Of a stretch of 53,832 bases of DNA, positions 35,511 through 43,782 are shown piece after piece. The notes beneath the pieces were generated by a model. It saw only the letters and a list, made by a program, of their open reading frames with translations, did no database searches and was not told the origin of the DNA. The translations under genes and the position numbers were made by a program. This stretch comes from Anaerolineae bacterium (GTDB lineage Bacteria; Chloroflexota; Anaerolineae; Anaerolineales; UBA11579): contig SCUK01000029.1 in the NCBI GenBank assembly GCA_004297445.1, forward strand, positions 1 to 53,832. Direction: 5' to 3'. How positions within the stretch are numbered: position 1 is the first letter of the stretch; every line of letters begins with the position of its first letter.

Positions 35511-36623
35511 ATGCATTCAACGTTAGGAAAACGCTATATTCTTGGCGTACGGCGGGGCACGGGCCGGCTGGGCGATATGTTTCTCGCCATTGATGCCTCC
35601 ACCGGCCGCGAGTACACCGCGGTGATGGTACACAACCCTTCCGCCAATATGGCCGCCCTGCAGGCCGGCTTCCCATTGCTGGCCTCCCTGCAACACGCGA
35701 ATCTTGCGCGTGCCTACGAAGTCTCCGAATTCGGCGGCAAGACCATCGTGATCTATGAACGGCTGGAAGGCGAAACGCTGGCCGACCGCACGGCCACCCT
35801 GCGCGAGCAGCCCATCAAGTCCAGCCTGCTGCCCAACTACCTGTACCAGGCCGCCCAGGCGCTGGCCTATGCCGAGAAGTTCAAAATCTCGCACGGCTCG
35901 CTGGATTCGTCCAACATCTTCCTGCTGCCCAATGGCCGCATCGCCATCTCACAGATTGGCCTGCGCGGGCTGTTGGAACGCACCGGCGAAGAACGCCCGA
36001 TGTACACCCGCCAGGATATGGCCGCCCTCTCCCAGGTCATCGACGCGCTGTGGACGACGCACGGCGAGAATGACGATTTTGAGCGCACCATCTTCCGCAT
36101 GCAGATGGGCGACGAAGAAACCGGTTACCGCAACTTCGCCGCGCTGGTCTCCGACCTGGAGTACATGCGCGCCAACGTGCGCACCACCGCCCTACCCGCC
36201 GCCAGCGGGCGCACCGGCGTGCTGGGCGGCAAAACCCCCGGCGCCGTCAACACCGCACAGGCGGGCGCCGCCGCGGCGCTGGCATCGCTGTACTTCCCGG
36301 ACTCCGGGCGCGTCATCGAAATGGAACAGACCGGCGAGTTCATCGTCGGGCGCAAGCATCATTCGCAGGCTATCATCCCGGACATTGACCTGACCGATTT
36401 CAACGCTTACCAGTGGGGCATTTCCAAACTGCACGCCCGCATCGTCCTCCATGCAGACCGCGCTGAAGTGTGTGACATGTTCTCGTCCAACGGCACGTTC
36501 GTGAACGGCACACGCCTGGCTCCCGAAACCCCCGCGCCGGTTAAGCACGGTGATTTCATCCTGTTCGGCAAGTTGAAAGTGCAGTTCCTGCAATACAAAG
36601 AAGAAGACACTTCCCCCGTGTAA
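35511..36623 (+). CDS. Pseudokinase-FHA fusion protein
   Basis: A 370-residue protein. The N-terminal 220 residues have the shape of a Ser/Thr kinase (glycine-rich start GKRYILGVRRGTGRLGDMFLA), but key catalytic residues are gone. The VAIK lysine position reads TAVMV, the HRD loop reads HGSLDSSN, and no DFG is visible (AISQIGLRG). It is thus a pseudokinase that may still bind a nucleotide or a partner. The C-terminal part (about 262-365) is an FHA domain with GRKH, SKLHARI and SSNGTFVNG, which binds phosphothreonine. The active kinase at 23922 is a possible source of that signal. Its TATAAT (about 35480) leaves a leader of roughly 25 bases. Confidence 0.88.
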   Translation: MHSTLGKRYILGVRRGTGRLGDMFLAIDASTGREYTAVMVHNPSANMAALQAGFPLLASLQHANLARAYEVSEFGGKTIVIYERLEGETLADRTATLREQPIKSSLLPNYLYQAAQALAYAEKFKISHGSLDSSNIFLLPNGRIAISQIGLRGLLERTGEERPMYTRQDMAALSQVIDALWTTHGENDDFERTIFRMQMGDEETGYRNFAALVSDLEYMRANVRTTALPAASGRTGVLGGKTPGAVNTAQAGAAAALASLYFPDSGRVIEMEQTGEFIVGRKHHSQAIIPDIDLTDFNAYQWGISKLHARIVLHADRAEVCDMFSSNGTFVNGTRLAPETPAPVKHGDFILFGKLKVQFLQYKEEDTSPV

Positions 36624-36635
36624 TTCCCCGCGCCT

Positions 36636-37448
36636 TTACCCCAGCGCCACGTCCAGCATCATCATAACGGCGAAGCCCAGCATCGCCCCCAGCGTCGCCA
36701 GGTCGGTGTTGCCGCCGGCGTGCGATTCGGGAATCAATTCTTCAATCACCACAAACATCATCGCCCCGGCAGCGAAGGCCAGAGCAAACGGCAGCAGCGG
36801 GCGCATGAACAGCACCGCGGCCGCGCCCAGCACGCCCGCCACCGGCTCCACCATGCCCGAGGCCTGGCCGTACCAGAACGCTTTGAAGCGGCTCATGCCT
36901 TCACGCCGCAGCGGCACCGCCACCGCCACGCCCTCCGGAAAATTCTGCAGGCCGATGCCGATGGCCAGCGCAACGGCCGCGGCCAGCGATGCCGACGGGA
37001 TGCCCGCCGCCACCGCCCCGAACGCCACGCCCACTGCCAGCCCTTCCGGGATGTTGTGCATCGTGATCGCCATCACCAGCAGGATGCTGCGCCGCCAGGT
37101 GGTGGTCACGCCTTCCGCCTCCGCCCGCCGCGCGAACAGGTGCAGGTGCGGCAGCAGCGCGTCCACCAGCCGGATGAACCCCCCGCCCACCAGGAAACCA
37201 ACCGTGGCGGGCAGCCAGGGGATGTAGCCCATCTGGCGCGCCAGGTCGATGGACGGGGCCAGCAAAGACCAGAACGATGCCGCCACCATCACGCCGGCGG
37301 CAAAGCCCAGCATGGAATCCAGCAACTTGCGATTGACTTGTGTGAAGAAGAAGACTGCGGCCGCGCCCAGCGCCGTCACCCCCCAGGTGAACCCGGTCGC
37401 CAGCAAAGCCTGCGTAATTGGAGAAAACTGAGATAACCAGGATAGCAT
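36636..37448 (-). CDS. ZIP family metal transporter (GufA-like)
   Basis: A 270-residue membrane protein with eight predicted helices. The metal-pathway motifs [14 protein letters not shown] (helix 4) and [13 protein letters not shown] (helix 5) define the ZIP family, and the overall sequence fits the GufA/ZupT-type subgroup. It would import zinc, iron or manganese. The zinc-form bL28 and zinc-ribbon genes in the window do not point to a choice. The ATG at 37448 is preferred; the frame to 37499 lacks a better start. It is convergent with the pseudokinase gene with a 12-base gap. Confidence 0.93.
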   Translation of the reverse strand: MLSWLSQFSPITQALLATGFTWGVTALGAAAVFFFTQVNRKLLDSMLGFAAGVMVAASFWSLLAPSIDLARQMGYIPWLPATVGFLVGGGFIRLVDALLPHLHLFARRAEAEGVTTTWRRSILLVMAITMHNIPEGLAVGVAFGAVAAGIPSASLAAAVALAIGIGLQNFPEGVAVAVPLRREGMSRFKAFWYGQASGMVEPVAGVLGAAAVLFMRPLLPFALAFAAGAMMFVVIEELIPESHAGGNTDLATLGAMLGFAVMMMLDVALG

Positions 37449-37597
37449 GTATCTACCGCCTTGTTGACCGGCCGGGCCAGCGGCCGGAGGTTGCCCCACA
37501 CGCGCTCCTTCTTCTGTATTTTACCACAAATAGATAAAAATTTAGGTGAGCCTCAAAATGAGGTTGTGGCACGCTTGCCCGCGAGCAACCCGCTGAA

Positions 37598-37626
37598 TTG
37601 TCCGCCGTGGGTCTATCGTGTACAAT
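37598..37626 (+). promoter_or_regulatory. Promoter of the SLATT/TIR-like/SLOG-like gene
   Basis: TTGTCC (37598-37603), a 17-base spacer, TACAAT (37621-37626). Transcription would start near 37633, which rules out the ATG at 37629 and leaves about 40 bases before the ATG at 37674. Confidence 0.6.
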
Positions 37627-37673
37627 GAATGATTGAGGCGAATTTAAGGAAGTGCAGCGAGAGTGAGGCAGGC

Positions 37674-40600
37674 ATGATGGACAAGAAACCCGAGCCATTC
37701 AGCGAATCGATGGTGCTTTACACCGCGTGGCAGCGCTACGCGGAACTGGACCGCGCCGCCGACCACACTGGCGACCAGCACAAGCGCTTGAGCGCCGCCG
37801 TCATCGTGCTGGGCGTAGCCACCGTGTTTATGGCTATCGCCAACAACTCCTTCATGACCCTTATCCCCACCTTATGGGTAATCGTTTCCCTACGCACCCT
37901 GCTCACTTTGCTGCCGCTGGCCGGCGCTGCCCTGCTGGCGTTTACCAGCAAGTTTCAGTTCGGCGAACGGTCACAGGCCATGCGCTCCGGCGCCGAGGAA
38001 ATCCGCCGCGCCATCTATTTCTACCGCACGGCATTGCAGGGCAACAAAGACCGCGACACCTGGCTGAGCGACCGCCTCGCGTCCATCCAGCGCAAGGTGT
38101 ATGAGCAGGTCGGCGGCGACCTGGTGATAGAACCCTACGAGGGGCCAATTCCCGCCTCCTATCGCAAATTGGACCCCGCCTCCGACCCCGGTTTCAACGA
38201 CCTGCTGGCGAACGACTACCTGCGCTACCGCCTGCAAAACCAGCTGGACTGGCACACGCAAAAACTGGAGCGCTTCCAGGCCCAACGCAACGGCTTCCAA
38301 GTGGCCGTCTATGCCTTCAGCGTGCTCGGCTCGATCCTGGCCGGGCTGGCCTGGCTGTATGCCACCCTGCCTGCGTGGGTGGCGGTGGCTTCCTCCATCG
38401 CCGCCGCTCTCACCGCCTGGATGGAACTGCGCCGCATGGAAAGCGTGGTGCAGGTGAACAGCCGGGTGTGCCTGGAACTCGGCATCCTGCGCGACCGCTG
38501 GCTTTCGCTCAGCGGCCAGCGCCGCACCGGTGACCAGTTCTTCAAACTCGTCAGTTCCACCGAGCAGGTCTTGTGGTCTCACCACAACAAGTACATTTCC
38601 AATGCCGAAAGCAACAGCGACGCCCCCGGCGCTGAACGCGACCTGCTGGCGCTGGCCCTGTCCCAGCCCGTGCCGGACGCGCTGGAAGAAGCCCTCAAAC
38701 TGGAAAACCTCGCCGAAGGCTCGCCCAGCGGCCCGCCGGATTTGAAAGACAGCGCCCAGTCAGCCGAAAAACAGGCAGAGGCCGACGCCCAGAACAAAGA
38801 AGCCAAGCTGGAAGCGGTGAAAGCCGACCTGGAAAAGGAAGAAGGCCAGACACAGCCAGGCGAAGCCAGCAACGGGGCCAGCGAGCGCATCAGCGCGCGC
38901 GAACGCCGCGAACGACGCGCCCGCCCGCATGCCTTCGTCGTCATGCCGTTTGGCCGCAAGCCCGGCAAGGACGGCCAGTGGATCGATTTCAACGCCATAT
39001 ATAAGGACCTCATCAAGCCCGCGCTGGAACTGGCCGGCTTTGAAGCCTTCCGCGCCGACGAAGCCACCGCCAGCGGTGACATTCTGACCGACATGTTCCA
39101 GGAATTGCTGCTGGCCGACCTGGTGATTGCCGACATGAGCATCGACAACGCCAACGTGTTTTACGAACTCGGCATCCGGCATGCCTTCCGCAAACGCGGC
39201 ATCGTCCACATCCAGTCCGGGCGCGCCTACATGCCCTTCGATGTGTTCAACGTGCGCACCCTGCCCTACAGCCTGGACAGCAGCGGCAAGCCGGACCCGG
39301 AACAACTGTACAAGGACATTGCCGCCATCGCCCGCATGTGCCGCGACACCTACAAATCCGACCAGGACGCGGTGCACAGCCCGGTGTTCAACCTGCTCAC
39401 CGGCCTGGACGAACCCGAACGCAAACACCTGCGCACGCCGCTGGCCACCGGCTTCTGGCGCGAATACATCGAATGGCAGGCGCGCCTGGAAGTGGCCCAG
39501 CGCCAAAAGCGCATCGGCGACATCCTGCTGCTCACCGAAGAAATCAGCAATCCGCTCATTAAGGAAGAAGCCATTGCCGAAGCCGGCAAGGCCCTGCGCA
39601 GCCTTAACCAGCATGCCCTCGCCATTCAGCAGTACAAGGCCGGCCAGGCCATCAACCCGCGCAACGATGACTTCCGCCGCGAAGAGGCTTTTCACCTCAA
39701 CCGCCTGGGCCGCCGCGACGAGGCTATCGTCAAACTCGAGAAGATTCTGGCTGAAAACCCGAGCGATTCCGAAGCCATCACCTACCTCGGCCGCATCTAT
39801 CGCGAGATGTGGAGCGAGTCCTGGCAGGATATTAAAGACGAGAAGAAACGCATCCAGGCCGCCTACAAGTCTTCGCACTGGCTGGTCAAGACCATCCAGA
39901 CTTATATGAAGGGATACCAGTTCGACCAGGACGACACGTATCCCGGCATCAACGCCCTTACCTGGTCGCTTATCCTGGATGACTTGGCGCGCAAGTTCAA
40001 GGAACGCAAGAACCCGGATGTCAACGCCGTCCGCGCCCTGCTGCCCAAACTGCGCGGCGCGGTGCAGTTCGCGCTCGAATCCAAGATCGATGAGAACACC
40101 AGCGACTATTGGACGCTGGTCTCGCTGGCCGAACTGTACGTCACTACCGCGCGCGACACCAAGGCCGTGCAGCGCGCCTACCGCACCGCCCTCACCGCCA
40201 GCAAGAAGAACGTCTTTAATCTCAAGTCTTCCATCGGCCAGCTTAAGGTGATGGAAGACCTTAATTTCCGCCCGGACTTTGTGAACGCCGGTCGTACCGT
40301 TCTGCAGGAAGAGCTGGACCGCATTACGGGCGTCCCCTCGGCGGTGGCCCAGGCCCAGCAGGACGTCCCCCCGCCCACCGACGAGCTGGTCTTCCTGTTC
40401 GCCGGCCACATGCTGGACAAGCCAGACACCAACCCGGCCGTGTTCCCCGCCGCCATGGAATCCGAAGCCTGCGCCAAATTGAGCGCTGCGCTGGACGAGT
40501 GGCAGGCCGATGCCAATGACCTTGCCATCACTGTGGGCGCGGCGGCCGGCGGCGATATCCTGTTCATCGAGCAGTGCCTGTCGCGCGGCATGAAGGTCGA

Positions 40601-41087
40601 AATCCTGCTGCCGTACGACGAACCGACCTACCTGCAGAAACTGGTCTCGCGGATTGACGATGACTGGACCAACCGCTACTACAACATCCGCAACAATGAG
40701 CGCGTGACGATTCGCATGCAGCCCGAATACCTGGGCCCGCTGAAAGCCGGCCAGAACATCTACGAGCGCAACAACCGCTGGGCGATGTTCTCTGCCCTGG
40801 TGCGCGGCATCGACAAGGTGCGCTTCCTGGCGTTGTGGGATGGCATGGCCGAGCCCAATTCCTATGGCGCCATCATCGCCGATATGGTGGAGGATGTGCG
40901 CGGGCTGGGCGCCCGCGTGCGCCACGTGGACACCACCAAGTTCGAGCACTTCCAGGGCGCGCGCCAGCGGGTGATGGCCGGGCTGGATGCCATCGCCCTC
41001 ACAGCCGAATCGCAACCCACCCGCAAGCGCCGCCCCCGGATTCAGGAGGAGATTAAGGCGGCAATGAAAAAGGATGGCAAGGAATAA
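37674..41087 (+). CDS. Multidomain SLATT-like / TIR-deoxyribosyltransferase-like / TPR / SLOG-like protein
   Basis: A 1137-residue protein, predicted membrane-bound. Residues about 39-97 and 207-254 each hold a pair of transmembrane helices in helical domains like SLATT (DUF4231-type). A charged Ala/Glu/Lys-rich linker (about 356-418) follows. Residues about 421-556 form a TIR/nucleoside deoxyribosyltransferase-like domain with VVMPFG (422-427), RADE (460-463), LVIADMS and NVFYELGIRHA, where Glu498 occupies the catalytic-Glu position. The middle (about 577-886) includes TPR-like repeats. Residues about 905-1100 are a Rossmann-like SLOG-type domain with FLFAGHM (908-914) and VGAAAGGD (954-961). 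SLATT and SLOG domains are known from nucleotide-signalling conflict systems. The whole would be sensor, enzyme and effector in one chain; this is inference. No cyclase gene lies beside it. The ATG at 37674 is chosen on promoter position. It ends at a perfect palindrome. Confidence 0.85.
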   Translation: MMDKKPEPFSESMVLYTAWQRYAELDRAADHTGDQHKRLSAAVIVLGVATVFMAIANNSFMTLIPTLWVIVSLRTLLTLLPLAGAALLAFTSKFQFGERSQAMRSGAEEIRRAIYFYRTALQGNKDRDTWLSDRLASIQRKVYEQVGGDLVIEPYEGPIPASYRKLDPASDPGFNDLLANDYLRYRLQNQLDWHTQKLERFQAQRNGFQVAVYAFSVLGSILAGLAWLYATLPAWVAVASSIAAALTAWMELRRMESVVQVNSRVCLELGILRDRWLSLSGQRRTGDQFFKLVSSTEQVLWSHHNKYISNAESNSDAPGAERDLLALALSQPVPDALEEALKLENLAEGSPSGPPDLKDSAQSAEKQAEADAQNKEAKLEAVKADLEKEEGQTQPGEASNGASERISARERRERRARPHAFVVMPFGRKPGKDGQWIDFNAIYKDLIKPALELAGFEAFRADEATASGDILTDMFQELLLADLVIADMSIDNANVFYELGIRHAFRKRGIVHIQSGRAYMPFDVFNVRTLPYSLDSSGKPDPEQLYKDIAAIARMCRDTYKSDQDAVHSPVFNLLTGLDEPERKHLRTPLATGFWREYIEWQARLEVAQRQKRIGDILLLTEEISNPLIKEEAIAEAGKALRSLNQHALAIQQYKAGQAINPRNDDFRREEAFHLNRLGRRDEAIVKLEKILAENPSDSEAITYLGRIYREMWSESWQDIKDEKKRIQAAYKSSHWLVKTIQTYMKGYQFDQDDTYPGINALTWSLILDDLARKFKERKNPDVNAVRALLPKLRGAVQFALESKIDENTSDYWTLVSLAELYVTTARDTKAVQRAYRTALTASKKNVFNLKSSIGQLKVMEDLNFRPDFVNAGRTVLQEELDRITGVPSAVAQAQQDVPPPTDELVFLFAGHMLDKPDTNPAVFPAAMESEACAKLSAALDEWQADANDLAITVGAAAGGDILFIEQCLSRGMKVEILLPYDEPTYLQKLVSRIDDDWTNRYYNIRNNERVTIRMQPEYLGPLKAGQNIYERNNRWAMFSALVRGIDKVRFLALWDGMAEPNSYGAIIADMVEDVRGLGARVRHVDTTKFEHFQGARQRVMAGLDAIALTAESQPTRKRRPRIQEEIKAAMKKDGKE

Positions 41088-41138
41088 ACCAAGCCATCTC
41101 ATGGGTTTGGATATCTCGGATTAGATAGAGAATTCTGT

Positions 41139-41180
41139 AAATACAGTAGGGGCGCAGCATGCTGCGCCCCTACTGTATTT
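41139..41180. repeat. Perfect palindrome, TAGGGGC family, copy 3
   Basis: Two 20-base arms (41139-41158 and 41161-41180) are perfectly complementary around AT; the core is AGTAGGGGCGCAGC. It lies between convergent genes and may also act as a bidirectional terminator. Confidence 0.85.
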
Positions 41181-41222
41181 AATGATTGTTTTGGACCATG
41201 AAAAGTAGTTCAGAAGCTAAAA

Positions 41223-41630
41223 TCAGTTCTGACTGTCAACTTCTCCATCCGACTTGCGCACGGCGATGAACTGATTCAGGTTCGCGAGGAATGCGTTCAC
41301 CTGCGCCGGTGGAATCTCCCACACAAAGCCATCGTCGCGCACCAGCAGGAGGTGCACCCCCAGGTCGGCGAACACCACCGAGCGGGTGTACTTCTTCAGC
41401 ACACGGCGGAAGGACGCTTCGTCGCCGCGCTCAGTGCTGCTGAACGCCAGCGCCAGCCCCAGCACCGGCGGCTGCGCGCTCGCCCCGGCGTGGGCAATCA
41501 GTTCGTCCATCGCCGCGTCAAACGCCCGGATGTAATCCGGGGGCTGGGACTGGTCGCCGCGCGCCGCGACAAAGCGGTTGGGCTTTTCAGCCCAACCGGC
41601 TACGGCAGCAAGGACAGCCGAAGTTTCCAT
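41223..41630 (-). CDS. Small protein of unknown function
   Basis: A 135-residue soluble protein without a recognised domain. The C-terminal half (FRRVLKKYTRSVVFADLGVHLLLVRDDGFVWEI in outline) is mixed alpha/beta. The start is doubtful: there is no ribosome binding site before the ATG at 41630, and the first 20 codons span a GGTTGGGC/GCCCAACC hairpin, so the Met at residue 41 could be the true start. It is the last of three minus-strand small genes. Confidence 0.6.
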   Translation of the reverse strand: METSAVLAAVAGWAEKPNRFVAARGDQSQPPDYIRAFDAAMDELIAHAGASAQPPVLGLALAFSSTERGDEASFRRVLKKYTRSVVFADLGVHLLLVRDDGFVWEIPPAQVNAFLANLNQFIAVRKSDGEVDSQN

Positions 41631-41705
41631 AGGGAATCAGTCAACGAGTTCCGAGGGGATTTCCTCGTTGCCTCGTTGACGCCTCACCCAACCCCTTTTC
41701 CAATT

Positions 41706-41894
41706 CTAATGATGGTGGTCGTGACCGTGGTGGTCGTGGCCGCCCTCGCCGGAAAGGTACTTCTCCGGGTCCTTCTCAAACGAGGCCTTGCAGCCCGGCG
41801 CGCAGAAATAATACGTCTCGCCGTTGTATTCCAGTTTCCACTGGGCGCTCTCGGTGTTCACTTCCATCTTGCATACGGGGTCAATCGCAATCAT
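41706..41894 (-). CDS. YHS-domain protein with His-rich tail
   Basis: A 62-residue protein made of one YHS domain: DPVCKMEV at the start and YYFCAPGCKASFEKDPEKYL, with Cys8 plus two more cysteines as likely metal ligands. The tail GGHDHHGHDHHH is unusually His-rich and should bind metals such as copper, nickel or zinc. YHS domains are found in copper ATPases and heavy-metal sensors; here it stands alone. AAGGAG lies eight bases before the ATG. It follows the small gene 41908 by 13 bases, so both are likely in one operon. Confidence 0.88.
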   Translation of the reverse strand: MIAIDPVCKMEVNTESAQWKLEYNGETYYFCAPGCKASFEKDPEKYLSGEGGHDHHGHDHHH

Positions 41895-41907
41895 GTCGGT
41901 CTCCTTC

Positions 41908-42135
41908 TTAACCTTTTCGGGGGCGTTTCAGGGTGGCGTAGTGGACGAGGTGGCTCGTGCCGTCCGGTAGCTCCACGTTCCGGGACTCTGTGGAATCCAA
42001 TACCCAGCCGTCCCCTTTTAGCCGGGCGAAGACGTACTCAAACTTCTCGTCGCGCTCGGGCATTTCATCCCCCACCCAGGACACAATGTTGGTGCCGTCA
42101 TCGTAAATCACTTCCAGGGTTTCAAAGTTTTCCAC
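41908..42135 (-). CDS. Small protein of unknown function
   Basis: A 75-residue soluble, acidic-to-neutral protein with mixed beta character. I do not recognise it. The GTG at 42135 is chosen because GGAGGAGG stands just before it; the frame is open up to 42243, but that part has no ribosome binding site and reads into the promoter region of the divergent transporter gene. It is the first gene of a minus-strand group ahead of the YHS gene. Confidence 0.65.
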   Translation of the reverse strand: MENFETLEVIYDDGTNIVSWVGDEMPERDEKFEYVFARLKGDGWVLDSTESRNVELPDGTSHLVHYATLKRPRKG

Positions 42136-42242
42136 AACAGCCTCCTCCGTAAACCCGCCGAAAAGTCTCGGGCAGGTGCATGGATTATACAACCAGAGGG
42201 GCAAGAGTATAATCGCCGTCACTCCCCGCACAGGAATCGCCA

Positions 42243-43502
42243 TTGACTGACCGTCGCATTCTCCCGATTATGCTCGTCATCTTCACCAACCTGCTTGGCG
42301 CGGGCCTGATTTTCCCCATCCTGCCGCTCTACGCCGTGGGGACGATGGGCGCCACCGTGCCCCAGGCCACCCTGCTTTCGGCGGCTTTCTTTGCCGCGCA
42401 GTTCGTGGCGTCGCCCATCCTGGGCCGCCTGAGCGACCGCTACGGCCGCCGCCCGCTGCTGCTCGTTAGCCAGGCCGGCACGGTGCTGTCCTTCATCCTG
42501 TTTATCTATGCCCCGGAAATCGGCGCCCGGCTGGATGCGCTTGGCTTCCACCCCGGCATGAGCGGCGGGCTGTTCATGCTGTTCTTCGCCCGCACTCTGG
42601 ACGGCTTCACCGGCGGCAATGTCTCCATCGGCTATGCCTACATCTCGGACATCAGCACCGCCCAGAACCGCACCCAGAACTTCGGTTACTTTTTGGCCGC
42701 GCTCAATGCCGGCTTCATCTTCGGGCCGGTGTTCGGCGGCGCGCTGGCGGCCTCCGGGTTTCGCGCCCCGTTCATCGGCGCGGCCATCATCACCACGCTC
42801 ACCCTGCTGCTGACCGTCTTCGTCCTCAAAGAATCGCTGGGCGACCATGAACGTACCCAACCCGGCCTGCCCGCCGAACGCATGCCGCTGCGCCAGATTG
42901 CGGCCAACCGCCCGCTGGCCCTGCTGTACCTGCAGGCTTTTCTGGGCATCTCGGCGTTTTCCGCCATCCCCGCCACCTTCGCCCTGTACGCCGAGGTGGT
43001 CATTTTCCCCGGCCTGGCGCATGAGGCGGTGGCCGGGCGGGTGGGGCTGATGCTGGCATTAGTGGGCATAGCGGCGGTAATTACCCAGCTGTTCCTGCTC
43101 AAGCCGCTGGTGGCACGGCTGGGGGAACGCCGCACGGTGCTGACCGGATTCATGGCCTGGCTCGGCGTGTATCTTCTCATGCCGCAATTCCACAATCCGT
43201 GGGTCATCGCCGCCCTGTTGGCGCCCTTCTCGTTCTCACGCTCGGTGATTGACCCCAGCCTGCAAAGCATGGTGGCGCGCCATGCCACGCCGCGCACCCG
43301 CGGCCAGATGCTGGGCCTGCTTCAGGCGTCGCAAAGCCTGGCGTTCATTTTCGGCCCCATCTGGGCGGGTGTGGCGTTTGAGCGCATCGCCCCGCAGGCG
43401 ATCTATTGGGTCGGCTCGGTGATTCTGGCGCTGGCGGCCCTGCTGGCCTTCAGCATGCGCCGCGACCCGCTGGCGGAAGAGGCGCCCGCGCCAACCGGCT
43501 GA
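42243..43502 (+). CDS. MFS transporter (TCR/Tet-like drug efflux type)
   Basis: A 419-residue, 12-helix major facilitator. Motif A is GRLSDRYGRRPLLL after helix 2, motif C-like GFIFGPVFGGALA follows helix 5, and the general pattern matches the tetracycline-resistance-like (TetA/MdtG) drug exporter group. It probably exports drugs or metabolites by proton antiport. The TTG at 42243 is the likely start: AGGA lies about nine bases ahead of it. A TATAAT-like box lies near 42209. A strong terminator follows. Confidence 0.92.
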   Translation: MTDRRILPIMLVIFTNLLGAGLIFPILPLYAVGTMGATVPQATLLSAAFFAAQFVASPILGRLSDRYGRRPLLLVSQAGTVLSFILFIYAPEIGARLDALGFHPGMSGGLFMLFFARTLDGFTGGNVSIGYAYISDISTAQNRTQNFGYFLAALNAGFIFGPVFGGALAASGFRAPFIGAAIITTLTLLLTVFVLKESLGDHERTQPGLPAERMPLRQIAANRPLALLYLQAFLGISAFSAIPATFALYAEVVIFPGLAHEAVAGRVGLMLALVGIAAVITQLFLLKPLVARLGERRTVLTGFMAWLGVYLLMPQFHNPWVIAALLAPFSFSRSVIDPSLQSMVARHATPRTRGQMLGLLQASQSLAFIFGPIWAGVAFERIAPQAIYWVGSVILALAALLAFSMRRDPLAEEAPAPTG

Positions 43503-43540
43503 ACACACCCACACAGCGGGCTTTAGCGCGTTAATAACCA

Positions 43541-43573
43541 AAGCGGCGCGGGATTGCTCCCGCGCCGCTTTTT
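43541..43573 (+). terminator. Terminator after the MFS gene
   Basis: AAGCGGCGCGGGA (43541-43553) and TCCCGCGCCGCTT (43558-43570) pair perfectly over 13 bases, followed by TTT. Confidence 0.9.
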
Positions 43574-43584
43574 ACATTTCCCCC

Positions 43585-43782
43585 TCACCGCCTGCCCCCT
43601 CTCCCATAAATGGGAGAGGGGTATTGTTTTGCTATTCGCCCGGCCAGCAGTTTGTATGCCAGCGTGACGGCGGCCAAGGCCTGCTCAAACGCCGCCAGCG
43701 TGAGCCACAGCGCGGGCGCGTCCAGGGGCGAAACCTCCGCGTGCGAAGGCACCGCCGCGTTCAGCGGTTCGTGTTCGTTCAT
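43585..43782 (-). CDS. Small hypothetical protein
   Basis: A 65-residue protein, starting MNEHEPLNAAVPSH, with a hydrophobic Ala/Leu-rich middle (ALWLTLAAFEQALAAVTLAYKLLA). It has a clear GGGAGG ribosome binding site six bases before the ATG, so it is likely real. Its last dozen codons (YPSPIYGRGGRR) fall on the CCCTCTCCCAT/ATGGGAGAGGG palindrome at 43596-43621, so the C terminus is repeat-derived and the ancestral protein probably ended earlier. Confidence 0.55.
   Translation of the reverse strand: MNEHEPLNAAVPSHAEVSPLDAPALWLTLAAFEQALAAVTLAYKLLAGRIAKQYPSPIYGRGGRR
43596..43621. repeat. Palindrome, CCTCTCCCAT type
   Basis: CCCCTCTCCCAT (43596-43607) and ATGGGAGAGGGG (43610-43621) are complementary around AA. 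Its 5' arm overlaps the end of the small hypothetical gene. Confidence 0.75.

Noticed and set aside
38760..41102. A 780-residue open frame on the minus strand opposite the SLATT/TIR-like/SLOG-like gene
   Set aside because: It is the mirror of a GC-rich coding sequence; its translation is low-complexity, without domains, and the plus-strand frame has clear domains and a promoter.
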